Below, piece by piece: positions 51,571 through 62,541 of a stretch of 64,000 nt of DNA. A program made the translations under genes and the position numbers. Each line of letters begins with the position of its first letter. The stretch's first letter is position 1. The notes under the pieces are model-generated. The model had not been told where the DNA came from. It saw only the letters and a program-made list of their open reading frames with translations, and did not search any database. Source of the stretch: Desulfallas thermosapovorans DSM 6562 (GTDB lineage: Bacteria > Bacillota > Desulfotomaculia > Desulfotomaculales > Desulfallaceae); the NCBI RefSeq assembly GCF_008124625.1, contig NZ_VNHM01000001.1, positions 248,001-312,000 of the forward strand. Reading direction: 5' to 3'.

Positions 51571-51819
51571 CTATTCCCTGGCCCGGGCTTCGTTGACGGT
51601 GATGACCCGCCCCTCGAAATCGGTGCCGTTTAATGCTGCAATCATTCCTTCGGCATCCTCGTCTTTTACCTCCACAAAACCAAAGCCGCGGGAACGGCCG
51701 GTTTCCCTATCGGTAATAATGCGACTGCCCAGTACTTCCCCGTATCGTGAAAAGGCCTCATCCAAATCCTCGGCTTTGGTTTTCCACGGTAGATTTCCCA
51801 CATATAATGTCTTCGCCAT
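51571..51819 (-). CDS. RRM-type RNA-binding protein
   Basis: An 82-residue single RNA recognition motif: LYVGNLPWKT (RNP2) near residue 4 and GRSRGFGFVEV (RNP1) near residue 40, with the aromatic residues that stack on RNA. Such proteins occur in cyanobacteria and scattered anaerobes and often respond to cold. AAAGAGGTG lies ahead of the ATG at 51819; the frame from 51882 is too long for the family. The RNA target is unknown. Confidence 0.9.
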   Translation of the reverse strand: MAKTLYVGNLPWKTKAEDLDEAFSRYGEVLGSRIITDRETGRSRGFGFVEVKDEDAEGMIAALNGTDFEGRVITVNEARARE

Positions 51820-51929
51820 CAGATCACCTCTTTTCCATTGCATTGCTGCTTTCAAATGATGATGTGTCAGTATTATTTGCAAAAGAAAAATGCCTGATGC
51901 AATGTTGGCGGGCTAAGATTTTACCAGCA

Positions 51930-52568
51930 TTAAATTTGGTATAATTTATTTTGATAGATAAATTTTTCCACAGCTTCCGGCAGCAAATATTTTATAGGCC
52001 TGCCTTCCCGCACCCGGTGTCTGATATCGGTGGATGAAATGGCCAGCGCGGGCACCTCGATGGTTTTAATTTTAGCCACAGCTTCCCTGGACAGGTGGCT
52101 CAGTTTATGACCCAAAGCCTCCAGGTTAAACCCCGGTCGGGTGGCCGCAATAAAAAAGCATTCCTGGAGCAGTCCCTCCACGTTTTTCCAGGTTAGTATT
52201 TCCAGCACGGCATCGGAACCCGTGATAAAGAATATTTCCCACCCGGCATATACTTTTTTCATGGCCCGCACCGTGTCAATGGTGTAGGACAATCCTTCCC
52301 TTTTCATCTCCAGGTCGGATATGGTGAAATGGGGGTTGGAACTGACCGCCAGCCTGGTCATTTCCAGGCGATGTTCCGGCGGTGAAATATCCTGTCTGGT
52401 TTTGTGCGGAGGCTTTCCCGCCGGGATAAAGATCACCTTTTCCATACCAAACTGGTAGCGGGCTTCCTCCGCCGCCACCAAATGGCCGTGGTGCACCGGG
52501 TCAAAGGTACCCCCCATCAGGCCGATTCTTCTTTTTTCCGGCTGGGCCGGTTTATTTATATCACTCAT
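51930..52568 (-). CDS. nadD: nicotinate-nucleotide adenylyltransferase
   Basis: Makes deamido-NAD from nicotinate mononucleotide. It is 212 residues with the nucleotidyltransferase motifs GLMGGTFDPVHHGHLVAAEEA near residue 17 (with H-x-G-H), FITGSDAVLEILTW near 112 and ISSTDIRHRVREGRPIKYLLP near 180. The ATG at 52568 has GGAG nine bases upstream; another in-frame ATG lies at 52583. It ends the leftward obg-proB-proA group. The usual partner genes yqeK and rsfS do not follow. Confidence 0.94.
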   Translation of the reverse strand: MSDINKPAQPEKRRIGLMGGTFDPVHHGHLVAAEEARYQFGMEKVIFIPAGKPPHKTRQDISPPEHRLEMTRLAVSSNPHFTISDLEMKREGLSYTIDTVRAMKKVYAGWEIFFITGSDAVLEILTWKNVEGLLQECFFIAATRPGFNLEALGHKLSHLSREAVAKIKTIEVPALAISSTDIRHRVREGRPIKYLLPEAVEKFIYQNKLYQI

Positions 52569-52684
52569 TTTGGCAAACTCCATCAGGTCAGAATAACAAC
52601 GCCCCGGGGGTGCGGCCCCAGGCATACCGGCACTAAATCCGGGTGGATTTTGCGATACAGGGCCTAATGGGGTAAGGTTACCCG

Positions 52685-53935
52685 TTACCCCCTGATTTGC
52701 CCCTGGCCGAATACAATATATTTGTTGGTGGTCAGCTCTTTTAACCCCATGGGTCCCCGGGCGTGCAGCTTTTGGGTGCTGATGCCGATCTCGGCCCCGA
52801 AACCGTATTGACCGCCGTCGGTAAAACGGGTGGAGGCATTGACATATACTGCCGCGGCATCCACTTCATTTAAAAAGCGCATGGCCCGGGTGTAATTCTC
52901 CGTTACAATGGCTTCGGAATGTTTGGTGCCGTAATGATAAATATGATCCAGCGCCTCATCCAGGCTGTCCACCACTTTTACGGCAATAATCAAATCCAGG
53001 AACTCGCCGGCATAGTCTTCTTCGGTGGCCGGTTTTACCCAATCGGCCGCATCCCTGGTACGCTGGCAGCCGCGCACCTCCACCCCGGACTCTTTCAGTG
53101 CAGCGAGGATTCCGGGCAGGAATTCACCAGCCACAGCCCGGTGGATCAGCAATGATTCTATGGCGTTACAAACCCCGGGGCGCTGGCATTTGGCATTAAT
53201 AACGATTCGCCGGGCGGCCTCCAAATCGGCATAGCGGTCCACGAAAACGTGACAGTTGCCCACACCGGTTTCAATGACGGGTACGGTGGCGTTTTGCACC
53301 ACGGTTTGAATTAAACCGGCGCCGCCCCGGGGGATAATTACATCGATATAATCGTTTAATTTCAGCATGATGTTAACCGCTGCCCGGTCGGTAATTTCAA
53401 TCAGGTTGATGGCGCCCTCGGGCAGCCCGGCTCCGGTAGCCGCGGCGGCTATGATATTGGTAATGGCAGTGTTGGAATTGATGGCCTCGGAGCCGCCCCG
53501 GAGCACCACCGCATTACCGGCTTTCAGGCATAACCCGGCGGCATCCACCGTTACATTGGGCCGGGCTTCATATATTATGCCCACCACGCCCAGGGGAACC
53601 CGGGTGCGTCCTATCCGCAGCCCGTTGGGACGGGTCCACATGCTTTCCACTTCCCCCACCGGGTCGGGCAGCGAGGCCACCATGCGCAATCCTTCCGCCA
53701 TATCCGCCACCCGTTCCGAGGTCAACAGTAGCCGGTCGATCAGCGCCCGGGAGAGCCCCTTTTCCCGGCCCGCGCGAACGTCAATTTCGTTAGCCTCCAG
53801 TATCTTCTCAGTGTTCTTGATTAAACTGTCCGCCATGGCCAGCAAAGCATTGTTTTTGATATCCGTGGGCAGGTAGGCCAGCCGGCGGGCCGCCTCTTTG
53901 GCTTTTTGGGCCTTGGCAATGACCTGTTGTTCCAT
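52685..53935 (-). CDS. proA: glutamate-5-semialdehyde dehydrogenase
   Basis: Reduces glutamyl phosphate to glutamate semialdehyde for proline synthesis. It is 416 residues with VPLGVVGIIYEARPNVTVDAA near 115, LRGGSEAINSN near 145, PRGGAGLIQTVV near 200, GVGNCHVFVD near 222 and the Cys of the active site in NAKCQRPGVCNAIESLL near 250, then GPMGLKELTTNKYI at the end. It follows proB by 42 bases in a leftward operon. Confidence 0.95.
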   Translation of the reverse strand: MEQQVIAKAQKAKEAARRLAYLPTDIKNNALLAMADSLIKNTEKILEANEIDVRAGREKGLSRALIDRLLLTSERVADMAEGLRMVASLPDPVGEVESMWTRPNGLRIGRTRVPLGVVGIIYEARPNVTVDAAGLCLKAGNAVVLRGGSEAINSNTAITNIIAAAATGAGLPEGAINLIEITDRAAVNIMLKLNDYIDVIIPRGGAGLIQTVVQNATVPVIETGVGNCHVFVDRYADLEAARRIVINAKCQRPGVCNAIESLLIHRAVAGEFLPGILAALKESGVEVRGCQRTRDAADWVKPATEEDYAGEFLDLIIAVKVVDSLDEALDHIYHYGTKHSEAIVTENYTRAMRFLNEVDAAAVYVNASTRFTDGGQYGFGAEIGISTQKLHARGPMGLKELTTNKYIVFGQGQIRG

Positions 53936-53977
53936 ATTCTAAGCCTCCTTGCAAGGTTAATACTTTGTTCTTTATGC

Positions 53978-55093
53978 CTACTCCAGCGCCAGGTTGTCCC
54001 GGTGGATCACCTCGTCATAATCCTTATAGCCCAGTACCATGGCTATTTCACTGGTTTGTTTGCCCTTGATACGTTCTATTTCGGGGGCGGCATAGTTGAC
54101 TATTCCCCGGGCTATTTCCTTGCCGGTCAGGTCCATTACACTCACCGTATTGCCCATTTCGAAATCGCCTTCCACTTTGACCACCCCCGAGGGTAACAGG
54201 CTTTTGCCCTTTTCCCGCAAGGCCCGGACCGCCCCTTCATCTATGTAAATGCGCCCGCAGACAGTGGCGCTAAAAGCGATCCACCTTTTTTTATTCACCA
54301 GTTTTACCGATGGCCAAAAGGCGGTGCCCAGGGGTTCACCGCTCACCAACCGCCTGATCACGTCGGGCTCGGCGGCCCGGGCAATCACCGTCACCAGGCC
54401 CGAGTGCATGGCTATGCGGGCGGCCTGGATTTTGGTGGCCATACCCCCTGTGCCCACCGCCGACCCCACCCCTCCGGCCAGGGCTTCTATCTCACCGTTT
54501 ATCTCGTGGATTTCCCGGATGACCCGGGCGCCGGGCGTGCCTGGTTTATCATCGTACAGCCCGTCCACATCCGAAAGAAGGATCAAAAGATCCGCGTCCA
54601 CCAGGGCGGCCACCATGGCTGCCAGGTTGTCGTTATCACCCAGTTTGATTTCATCCACCGCCACGGTGTCGTTTTCATTGATCACCGGTATAATATGCAT
54701 GTTCAGCATGGTTTGTAGCGTGTGGCGGGCGTTCAAAAACCGGCGGCGGTCGGCAAAATCCTCCCGGGTCAACAGCACTTGCCCCACCACCAGCCCGTAT
54801 TCGGCAAATAATTTTTCGTACATATGCAGCAGCAAACCCTGTCCCACGGCAGCCGCCGCCTGCTTCTCAGGGATGGTGCGGGGACGTTCTTTAAAACCCA
54901 GTTTGCCCATTCCGGCCCCCACCGCCCCGGAAGTAACCAGCAGCACATCCAGGCCCCGGTTGTGCAAGTCGGCCAGCTGGCGCACCAGCGCCTCAATCTG
55001 GCAGATGTTCAGTTTGCCCGTGTTATAAGTGAGGGAGCTGGAGCCAACCTTGACCACTATCCGCTGCATGCGACTGTAATTTCTCTTTTCCAT
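53978..55093 (-). CDS. proB: glutamate 5-kinase with PUA domain
   Basis: Phosphorylates glutamate, the first step of proline synthesis. It is 371 residues. The kinase domain has IVVKVGSSSLTYNTGKL near 11, LVTSGAVGAGMGKLG near 52, VINENDTVAVDEIKLGDNDNLAA near 130, and VGTGGMATKIQAARIA near 205. A C-terminal PUA domain (about 275-355, GAVRALREKGKSLLPSGVVKVEG) is the usual regulatory part. It starts close after obg. Confidence 0.95.
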   Translation of the reverse strand: MEKRNYSRMQRIVVKVGSSSLTYNTGKLNICQIEALVRQLADLHNRGLDVLLVTSGAVGAGMGKLGFKERPRTIPEKQAAAAVGQGLLLHMYEKLFAEYGLVVGQVLLTREDFADRRRFLNARHTLQTMLNMHIIPVINENDTVAVDEIKLGDNDNLAAMVAALVDADLLILLSDVDGLYDDKPGTPGARVIREIHEINGEIEALAGGVGSAVGTGGMATKIQAARIAMHSGLVTVIARAAEPDVIRRLVSGEPLGTAFWPSVKLVNKKRWIAFSATVCGRIYIDEGAVRALREKGKSLLPSGVVKVEGDFEMGNTVSVMDLTGKEIARGIVNYAAPEIERIKGKQTSEIAMVLGYKDYDEVIHRDNLALE

Positions 55094-55107
55094 GCACCCA
55101 CTCCGCT

Positions 55108-56430
<1,323 letters not shown>

Positions 56431-56520
56431 TCAATGCCTCTTTCTTATTATGTACATTAATGCCCGCCTTCAAAAACGGTACAACCGCGGTCCATTACCA
56501 AATCAGTATATACCAATACC

Positions 56521-57033
56521 TCAGCCGGTTATATGAACTTTAAGCCTAACCCCTTGTTCTTCAGCACGGCGGGCGCTGTCCATTATCCGGGTGGGGGGTA
56601 GGTCGGGGACAGCACCAAAGCTGATTTGCCATGTGCAGTCGCCGGGGGTACCGGTTATGCTGACGGATACCTTACGGCTTAAAACCTCCGGCGGGGACAG
56701 GTAATCTATAATATCGTTTAAAACTTCACCCAGCAGGGCCGCCAAAAGCTCACCGGGCACCGTGCTTTCACCGGGGTTGATTTGTATATCAAAATTAATT
56801 TCAATCCGGTGATTGGCCGCCCGGTTATTGGCATACAGCAAAACCGCGGCCACCTCGGGGATGTTTAAATGTACAACTTTGCTCAAGCTGATAATATCAC
56901 CGGTAACCCTTTTTATGTATTCCCGGGCCGCGGCTTCCTTCTTTAATTGGATCAAGCCCGAAATGACCTGCAGGTGATTTAGAAAATCATGCCTCTGCAC
57001 CGAAAGCAGCTCCAGCATTTTGGCGGTTTCCAA
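56521..57033 (-). CDS. Spo0B-like sporulation phosphotransferase / histidine kinase
   Basis: A 170-residue protein with an H-box helix, LLSVQRHDFLNHLQVISGLI near residue 8, like the SPOB_a domain in which the first His accepts phosphate. The following region (GELLAALLGEVLNDIIDYL near 85) resembles a degenerate histidine kinase ATPase lobe. In Bacillus, Spo0B passes phosphate from Spo0F to Spo0A and lies just ahead of obg, as here. I chose a TTG at 57033 after GAGGGGAGA. Whether it acts in a phosphorelay in this organism is unknown; many clostridia phosphorylate Spo0A directly. Confidence 0.75.
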   Translation of the reverse strand: METAKMLELLSVQRHDFLNHLQVISGLIQLKKEAAAREYIKRVTGDIISLSKVVHLNIPEVAAVLLYANNRAANHRIEINFDIQINPGESTVPGELLAALLGEVLNDIIDYLSPPEVLSRKVSVSITGTPGDCTWQISFGAVPDLPPTRIMDSARRAEEQGVRLKVHITG

Positions 57034-57251
57034 GTAAATCTCTCCCCTCTTACCCGGTCCAGCACCGGCTTGCGGCACATACCAAGCATTATACCACAAA
57101 AAATCAATATTGCGTTAAATTATGGTAATATTCGACGTTTGTGAATAATTTCCTGCTCGCCGGGGGCAGTGTATAAAAAAACGCCACCGGTATTACTTTA
57201 CCGGACCGGCCGGGTACCTTTCCCCCAATGATAAAACCATGGGCGCAATTA

Positions 57252-57280
57252 AAAAAACAGCCCCTTTAAGGACTGTTTTT
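57252..57280 (-). terminator. terminator after rpmA
   Basis: On the minus strand ACAGTCC pairs with GGGGCTGT around TTAAA, followed by TTTTTTT. It partly separates the ribosomal-protein genes from spo0B-obg. Confidence 0.8.
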
Positions 57281-57306
57281 ATGGGTTATACTGCAACTTG
57301 TTTGAA

Positions 57307-57579
57307 CTAGATGGCTGCTTCTGCTGCAACTTCCTTAATATTGACCACCTTTTTATTCTTACCCCTGGTTTGGAAGGATACAATACCGTCCACCTTGGCA
57401 AACAATGTATCGTCTCCCCCGCGCCCCACGTTTTGACCGGGATGTATACGGGTGCCCCGCTGGCGAACCAGAATGCTGCCTGCGGTAACGAATTGACCAT
57501 CGCCCCGTTTAACGCCAAGCATCTTAGGATTGGAATCGCGACCGTTACGAGAACTACCTACACCTTTCTTATGTGCCAA
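57307..57579 (-). CDS. rpmA: 50S ribosomal protein L27
   Basis: A 90-residue L27: [20 protein letters not shown] at the start and [23 protein letters not shown] in the middle. In many Firmicutes L27 carries an N-terminal extension (FF-A motif) removed by the protease Prp; here the protein starts directly at MAHKKG with no extension. A TTG at 57579 follows GGAGGTG. It lies 17 bases after rplU, and no prp (ysxB) gene sits between them. Confidence 0.96.
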   Translation of the reverse strand: MAHKKGVGSSRNGRDSNPKMLGVKRGDGQFVTAGSILVRQRGTRIHPGQNVGRGGDDTLFAKVDGIVSFQTRGKNKKVVNIKEVAAEAAI

Positions 57580-57596
57580 TTTAATTCACCTCCGTG

Positions 57597-57908
57597 CTAG
57601 GCTTGTATTTTTTCCACCACAACCTTGGTAAAGGGCTGGCGGTGGCCTTTTTTACGCCGGTAATTTTTTTTGGGTTTGTATTTGAAAACAATAATCTTCC
57701 TGTCCTTACCATGTTTTTCCACTTTGAGCAGTACTTTAGCCCCATCCAATACAGGAGTACCCACCTGCAGCTGCCCGTCTTTTTCCACAGCCAGCACTTT
57801 GTTCACTTCGTAGGTCTCTCCCACTTCGGCAGGTAATTTTTCAATATACAGGGTATCCCCTTCACTGACGCGGTATTGCTTACCGCCGGTTTCAATAATA
57901 GCGTACAT
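57597..57908 (-). CDS. rplU: 50S ribosomal protein L21
   Basis: A 103-residue L21: [20 protein letters not shown] at the start, [20 protein letters not shown] and GHRQPFT near the end, all family signatures. The ATG at 57908 follows GGGGGAAAAG. It forms an operon with rpmA behind its own promoter and leader. Confidence 0.97.
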   Translation of the reverse strand: MYAIIETGGKQYRVSEGDTLYIEKLPAEVGETYEVNKVLAVEKDGQLQVGTPVLDGAKVLLKVEKHGKDRKIIVFKYKPKKNYRRKKGHRQPFTKVVVEKIQA

Positions 57909-58004
57909 TCTTTTCCCCCTCAATTTCAGGACTCGCCGGAACCGGGTAAGGTTTGGCACCTTTTTAAAGACCCTTTCCGTGCGGTATTCGTTAATAGCCT
58001 ACAT
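57909..58004 (-). promoter_or_regulatory. probable L21 ribosomal-protein leader
   Basis: The minus strand between the promoter and rplU contains CCGCACGGAAAGGGTC, GGTGCCAAACC, and CCGGCGAGTCCTG. GGCGAGTCC next to a pseudosymmetric CCGGTTCCGG stretch resembles the L21 leader of Firmicutes, which lets L21 control its own synthesis. Only the elements were compared by eye, so this is moderate confidence. Confidence 0.55.
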
Positions 58005-58010
58005 TAAAGT

Positions 58011-58038
58011 ATTTTATCATAACGACATTCTTTGTCAA
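58011..58038 (-). promoter_or_regulatory. sigma-A promoter of rplU-rpmA
   Basis: On the minus strand TTGACA (58033-58038) and TAAAAT (58011-58016) are separated by 16 bases, a near-consensus housekeeping promoter just after the rng stop. Confidence 0.85.
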
Positions 58039-58062
58039 GCTCATTTGCGTTAAACCGGGGAT

Positions 58063-59757
58063 TTACCCTTTAAGCAACCTGGCCCGGGCGTAAGTACGAA
58101 AAACTTTGTTCACCTCAACGGGCACCGTTTTGCCCACCATCGCCCCGCCTCCCTCGATATCCAGTATAAAGCCGTTAATCCGGGCAATACCGTCGTTATT
58201 GTTACTCACATGGGGCTCTTCCACCAGCACCTCCAGCACCTGGCCCGGTTCAACCGGCAAATCATGACCCTGCATATCCGCCTGGTCATAAATGGGGCGC
58301 ATGGTGACCGATTCGATATGCTGCTCGGCGGAGCCCCTGATATACAGGGTTTTGCCGGTGCGGGCTTCCAATTCCCTCAGGTTGGCCCCTCCGCTGCCGA
58401 TGAGCCGGGCCGCCACCAGGGGGTTGGCCTCGACTAAAATAGTGTCCGCCCCGGTTTGTTTGGCCATCTGGTAAATTTGCTGTTTGATGTTGATACCCAC
58501 TGTTTCCTCGGTTAACACCTTGCCCCGCCCCTCGCAATAGGGACAGGCCTTTTGCAGTACTTCCGCCAAACTGGGCCGTACCTTTTTCCTGGTCATCTCC
58601 ACCAGGCCCAGCTGCGTAATTCCCAGTATGTTGGTCTTGGTTTTATCCTTGCGAATCTCTTCCTCAAGCACTTCCAATACCTGTCGCCGGTGTTCCTCCT
58701 GGTTCATATCGATAAAGTCCACAATAATAATGCCGCCGATATTGCGCAGGCGTAACTGGCGGGCGATTTCCACCGCAGCGTCCAGGTTGGTTTTCAGCAC
58801 CGTGTCTTCGAGATTGGTGCTGCCCACGTATTTGCCCGTGTTTACATCCACAGCGGTGAGCGCCTCGGCCTGGTCGATAACAATGTAGCCGCCGCATTTA
58901 AGCCATACCGTGTTTTTAATGGCCTTTTCAATTTCTACATCGATATTGTTTTCTTCAAAAAGATTGTTTTTTTCGTCCAGGAAAACTTTGACCTTCAGGC
59001 GCGGCCCGGTGATATCCAGTAAGTCCAGTATTTTTTCGTACTCATAACGGGAATCGATAATCAGCCGGTCTACATCCTCGGTAAATATATCCCTTAAGAT
59101 GCGCTGTACCAGTTCCAGATCCCGGTGCAGTAAATTGGGTACCGGTCCGTGGTTGGAGCGGTTGATAATTTTACGCCACAGGTTGGTTAACAGGTTTACA
59201 TCCTGGCGCAGTTCTTCTTCATCAACCCCTTCGGCCACGGTACGTACAATAACGCCCATACCAACGGGCTTGATCCGGGCAGCCATTTCCCGCAGGCGGT
59301 CCCTTTCCTGCTCGTCCTCAATGCGCCTGGAAATACCGATATAATCCACCGTGGGCATTAGCACCAGGTAACGTCCGGGTAAAGTAATGTGGGTGGTCAC
59401 CCGGGCCCCCTTGGTACCGATGGGCTCCTTGACAATCTGCACAATAACTTCCTGGCCTTGCTTTAAAATATCACATATGTTTGTGCCCATGGCTGAATTG
59501 CCCTGCCCCTGCCCCATGTCCGGGGTACGAGCGGGGATAGCATCTTCCACATATAAAAAAGCATTTTTCTCCAGGCCTATATCCACAAAGGAGGCCTGCA
59601 TACCGGGTAACACGTTTTCCACCCGGCCTTTGAATATGTTACCCACCAACCGCTGGTTGGGGGAACGCTCAATGTACATCTCCACCAAAACTTTGTTTTC
59701 CAGTACGGCCACCCTGGTTTCCTCTTCACCCACATTAATAATTATCTCTTTAAACAT
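58063..59757 (-). CDS. rng: ribonuclease G/E family endoribonuclease
   Basis: A 564-residue RNase E/G. It has an S1 domain near 38-120 (GNIFKGRVENVLPGMQASFVDIGLEKNAFLY), a DNase-I-like catalytic core with GGYIVIDQAEALTAVDVNTG near 290 and GGIIIVDFIDM near 330 holding the metal Asp residues, and a zinc link CPYCEGRGK near 410. A C-terminal region (DLPVEPGQVLEVLVEEPHVS) looks TRAM-like. It processes rRNA and mRNA. It is transcribed with DUF2344 and the radical SAM gene upstream, as in other clostridia. Confidence 0.93.
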   Translation of the reverse strand: MFKEIIINVGEEETRVAVLENKVLVEMYIERSPNQRLVGNIFKGRVENVLPGMQASFVDIGLEKNAFLYVEDAIPARTPDMGQGQGNSAMGTNICDILKQGQEVIVQIVKEPIGTKGARVTTHITLPGRYLVLMPTVDYIGISRRIEDEQERDRLREMAARIKPVGMGVIVRTVAEGVDEEELRQDVNLLTNLWRKIINRSNHGPVPNLLHRDLELVQRILRDIFTEDVDRLIIDSRYEYEKILDLLDITGPRLKVKVFLDEKNNLFEENNIDVEIEKAIKNTVWLKCGGYIVIDQAEALTAVDVNTGKYVGSTNLEDTVLKTNLDAAVEIARQLRLRNIGGIIIVDFIDMNQEEHRRQVLEVLEEEIRKDKTKTNILGITQLGLVEMTRKKVRPSLAEVLQKACPYCEGRGKVLTEETVGINIKQQIYQMAKQTGADTILVEANPLVAARLIGSGGANLRELEARTGKTLYIRGSAEQHIESVTMRPIYDQADMQGHDLPVEPGQVLEVLVEEPHVSNNNDGIARINGFILDIEGGGAMVGKTVPVEVNKVFRTYARARLLKG

Positions 59758-59793
59758 TCTTTTTCTCCACCATCTCTTTTTTCCGTTGGCCCG

Positions 59794-60450
59794 TTAAAAA
59801 AGTCTCGTCCTGACAATTTCCAGATCCGCTTTATCCAGCGTCATACCGGTGAACCGGAAAAAGGCCTCCATGACTTCTTCGGGCCGTACATTCATGGTAC
59901 TGCCGGTTTTTAATTCAAGCTGGACCGTTAAACCGCTGACCTGAGAAAGCACTTCCATTTTTAAAATACCTGGTCGTATATCCCGTATCTTTTCCTTGCC
60001 ATCTTTGCTTTTACGGGTCACTTCTATCCGTTCCTGGTCCAAGAAATCCTGCACAGCCCCTTCAGGCAGCGGCCCGGGTAAATCATCGGCATCAATGTGC
60101 ACTACATAACCTGCCCCGGTTAGCGTCGCCATGGGGGCCGGGGCGTTATCGGGCACACTGGTTACTTCCAGCACCGCCAACCCCGGCGGCAGCGTACCAT
60201 TTAAGCGCTGGGCCAGGTCCTTGTGTTCCACCGGCTCCTGTAGTTCCACCTCCAAAACCTCGGCCAATCCCTCCACACCCACGGGCAACGGAGCGGCAAA
60301 ACTGAACCGGGGATGGGGATTAAACCCTTCCGAAAAGGCAATGGGCAAACCGGCCCGGCGAAAGGCACGCTCCAGTGTGCGCACCAGGTCAAGATGGGAA
60401 ATATAGCAGGAGCTTCCCCTTTTACTGTACTGTATCCGGTAACGGGGCAA
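59794..60450 (-). CDS. DUF2344 (TIGR03936) family protein
   Basis: A 218-residue protein: YRIQYSKRGSSCYISHLDLVRTLERAFRRAGLPIAFSEGFNPHPRF near the start is the family signature. It is regularly found with the radical SAM TIGR03960 protein and rng, so it may act in the same unknown RNA or cofactor modification. A TTG at 60450 follows GGGGGGTG and overlaps the radical SAM gene end by 29 bases. Confidence 0.88.
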   Translation of the reverse strand: MPRYRIQYSKRGSSCYISHLDLVRTLERAFRRAGLPIAFSEGFNPHPRFSFAAPLPVGVEGLAEVLEVELQEPVEHKDLAQRLNGTLPPGLAVLEVTSVPDNAPAPMATLTGAGYVVHIDADDLPGPLPEGAVQDFLDQERIEVTRKSKDGKEKIRDIRPGILKMEVLSQVSGLTVQLELKTGSTMNVRPEEVMEAFFRFTGMTLDKADLEIVRTRLF

Positions 60451-62302
60451 CGGTTTCACCCCCCGCCAGGTACGGTTTCGTTGCCAGGGTGGTACACAAG
60501 CCACACCCCGGGCACCGCCCGTTGCGGCAGTCGGGGGTAATTGCCCCCTCCATGGACCGGCGGTGTTCCCGTACCAGATATTTTTTGCTCACCCCGGCAC
60601 TGATATGGTCCCAGGGCAATGTATCATTATACTCATAGCGATGGTAGGCGTACCACCGGGGATCAACACCTGTACTTTCAAAGGCCCTTTGCCACTTGCC
60701 CAAATCAAAAAACTCCGACCAGCCGTCAAATCGGGCACCATTTTGCCAGGCTGCCTCGATGGCGGGAGCCAGGCGCCGGTCACCCCGGGACAGAACAGCT
60801 TCCAAAAAGCTGCTTTGCGGATCATGCCACTTAAAAACAAGCCCCCGGCCGCGCAATAAATCCCGCAGCAAGGCCTGCTTGCGTTTCAGCTCCGCCATGG
60901 TGTTTTGAGGTTCCCACTGGAAGGCGGTATGGGATTTGGGTACAAATGAAGAAACACTGACGGTCACTTTAAGCCTCCCTTTGGCCCGCACCAGGGCATG
61001 CCCTTTGTTCAGTACCCGCCGGGCCAGATTCGCTATCCCATGTAAATCTTCATCTGTTTCCGTGGGCAGGCCGATCATAAAATAAAGTTTAATTGAATGC
61101 CAGCCCGCAGTAAAGGCCGCCTCGACGGCCTCCATCAGGTTATCCTCGGTTACCCCCTTATTAATTACATCCCTCAGGCGCTGGGTACCGGCCTCGGGAG
61201 CAAAGGTCAGGCTGGACCGGCGCACCTTTTGCACTTCCCTGGCCAGACCCACCGAAAAAGCGTCCACCCGCAGCGAGGGTAGCGAAACATTGACGCCTGC
61301 AGGGCCGTGTTGCTTAATAAGTTCACTGACCAGTGGTGCCACCCGGGAATAATCCGATGTGCTCAGGGAGGTTAGCGATATTTCCCCCCACCCGGTGGAA
61401 CAGAGTAGCTCACCGGCATGGCGCAGCAGCGTTTGGGGTTCCTTTTCCCGTACCGGGCGGTAAATAACTCCGGCCTGGCAAAAGCGGCAGCCCCGGGTGC
61501 AGCCCCGCTGCACCTCCAGCATGGCCCGGTCGTGCACCGATTCTATGGCGGGCACCACCATACGGGTGGGAAAATAAGCGGCATCCATGTCCGCCACCAC
61601 CCTTTTTCGCACCAGTGCGGGCACGTTTTTCCCCACCGGAGTGACCATGTGTACAGTTCCCTGCTCATTATACTCCACCCGGTATAATGACGGCACATAA
61701 AATCCGTCGCATCCGGCCAGCCGCAGCAATAAATCCCGCCGCCCCTCGCCGCTGCGCCGTGCGGACAGATAGGCGTCCAATAATTCATTTACAGCCTCCT
61801 CACCCTCACCGATAACGAATACATCGATGAAATCCGCTATGGGCTCGGGATTAAAGGCACAGGGTCCGCCGGCCACCACCAGGGGATAATCCCCCCCGGC
61901 CCGGTCCGCCGACCGCAGGGGAATACCGGCCAAATCCAGCATATTCAGTATGTTGGTAAAACTTAACTCGTACTGCAGGGTAAAACCAATAATATCAAAA
62001 TCCCGCAATGGTCTGCGGGATTCCAGACTGGTAAGCGGCAAGCCCGTATTGCGCAGTTGTTCCTCCATATCAGGCCAGGGTGCGAATACCCTTTCCAGCA
62101 AGGCATCCTCGCGGTCATTGACCATCCCGTATAAAATCTGCAGTCCCAGGTGGCTCATGCCCACTTCATACACATCGGGGAAGGCGAAAGCCATTTTAAC
62201 GTCTGTGCTTTGCCAATCCTTGCGCACCGCATTCCATTCGCCGCCCGAGTAGCGACCGGGCTTTTGTACCCGTCGCAGTATCTTATCCAGCTGTTTCTCC
62301 AT
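60422..62302 (-). CDS. radical SAM protein of the TIGR03960 type
   Basis: A 626-residue enzyme. The N-terminal part (MAFAFPDVYEVGMSHLGLQILYGMVND) resembles a B12-binding-like Rossmann domain; the radical SAM motif is C-x3-C-x2-C in QRGCTRGCRFCQAG near residue 270, followed by LSTSDYSRV and FAPEAGTQRLRDVINKGV. A Cys-rich end (CRNGRCPGCGLC) may hold another cluster. It overlaps the DUF2344 gene and they probably form one functional unit. The substrate is unknown; a tRNA or ribosomal target has been proposed for related enzymes. Confidence 0.9.
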   Translation of the reverse strand: MEKQLDKILRRVQKPGRYSGGEWNAVRKDWQSTDVKMAFAFPDVYEVGMSHLGLQILYGMVNDREDALLERVFAPWPDMEEQLRNTGLPLTSLESRRPLRDFDIIGFTLQYELSFTNILNMLDLAGIPLRSADRAGGDYPLVVAGGPCAFNPEPIADFIDVFVIGEGEEAVNELLDAYLSARRSGEGRRDLLLRLAGCDGFYVPSLYRVEYNEQGTVHMVTPVGKNVPALVRKRVVADMDAAYFPTRMVVPAIESVHDRAMLEVQRGCTRGCRFCQAGVIYRPVREKEPQTLLRHAGELLCSTGWGEISLTSLSTSDYSRVAPLVSELIKQHGPAGVNVSLPSLRVDAFSVGLAREVQKVRRSSLTFAPEAGTQRLRDVINKGVTEDNLMEAVEAAFTAGWHSIKLYFMIGLPTETDEDLHGIANLARRVLNKGHALVRAKGRLKVTVSVSSFVPKSHTAFQWEPQNTMAELKRKQALLRDLLRGRGLVFKWHDPQSSFLEAVLSRGDRRLAPAIEAAWQNGARFDGWSEFFDLGKWQRAFESTGVDPRWYAYHRYEYNDTLPWDHISAGVSKKYLVREHRRSMEGAITPDCRNGRCPGCGLCTTLATKPYLAGGETVAPLPDTVQ

Positions 62303-62541
62303 TTCTACGGCAATCCTCCAAATTATTTGTCACATCACTAAACTACATAACTTGCCAATATATCCAGCAACGGCTATTTAAAATATACCATAAAATACAG
62401 CCCGATTGTAATTGTCAATAAGCCGGTAAAAAATTTTCATTACCTGTCGATTTTATGCAAAGCAAATCGATATTTTTATTTTACCCATTTAACTATTATT
62501 ACATTTTAAAAGTTTGTCAAAAATTAACCTTTGGTGTGATA

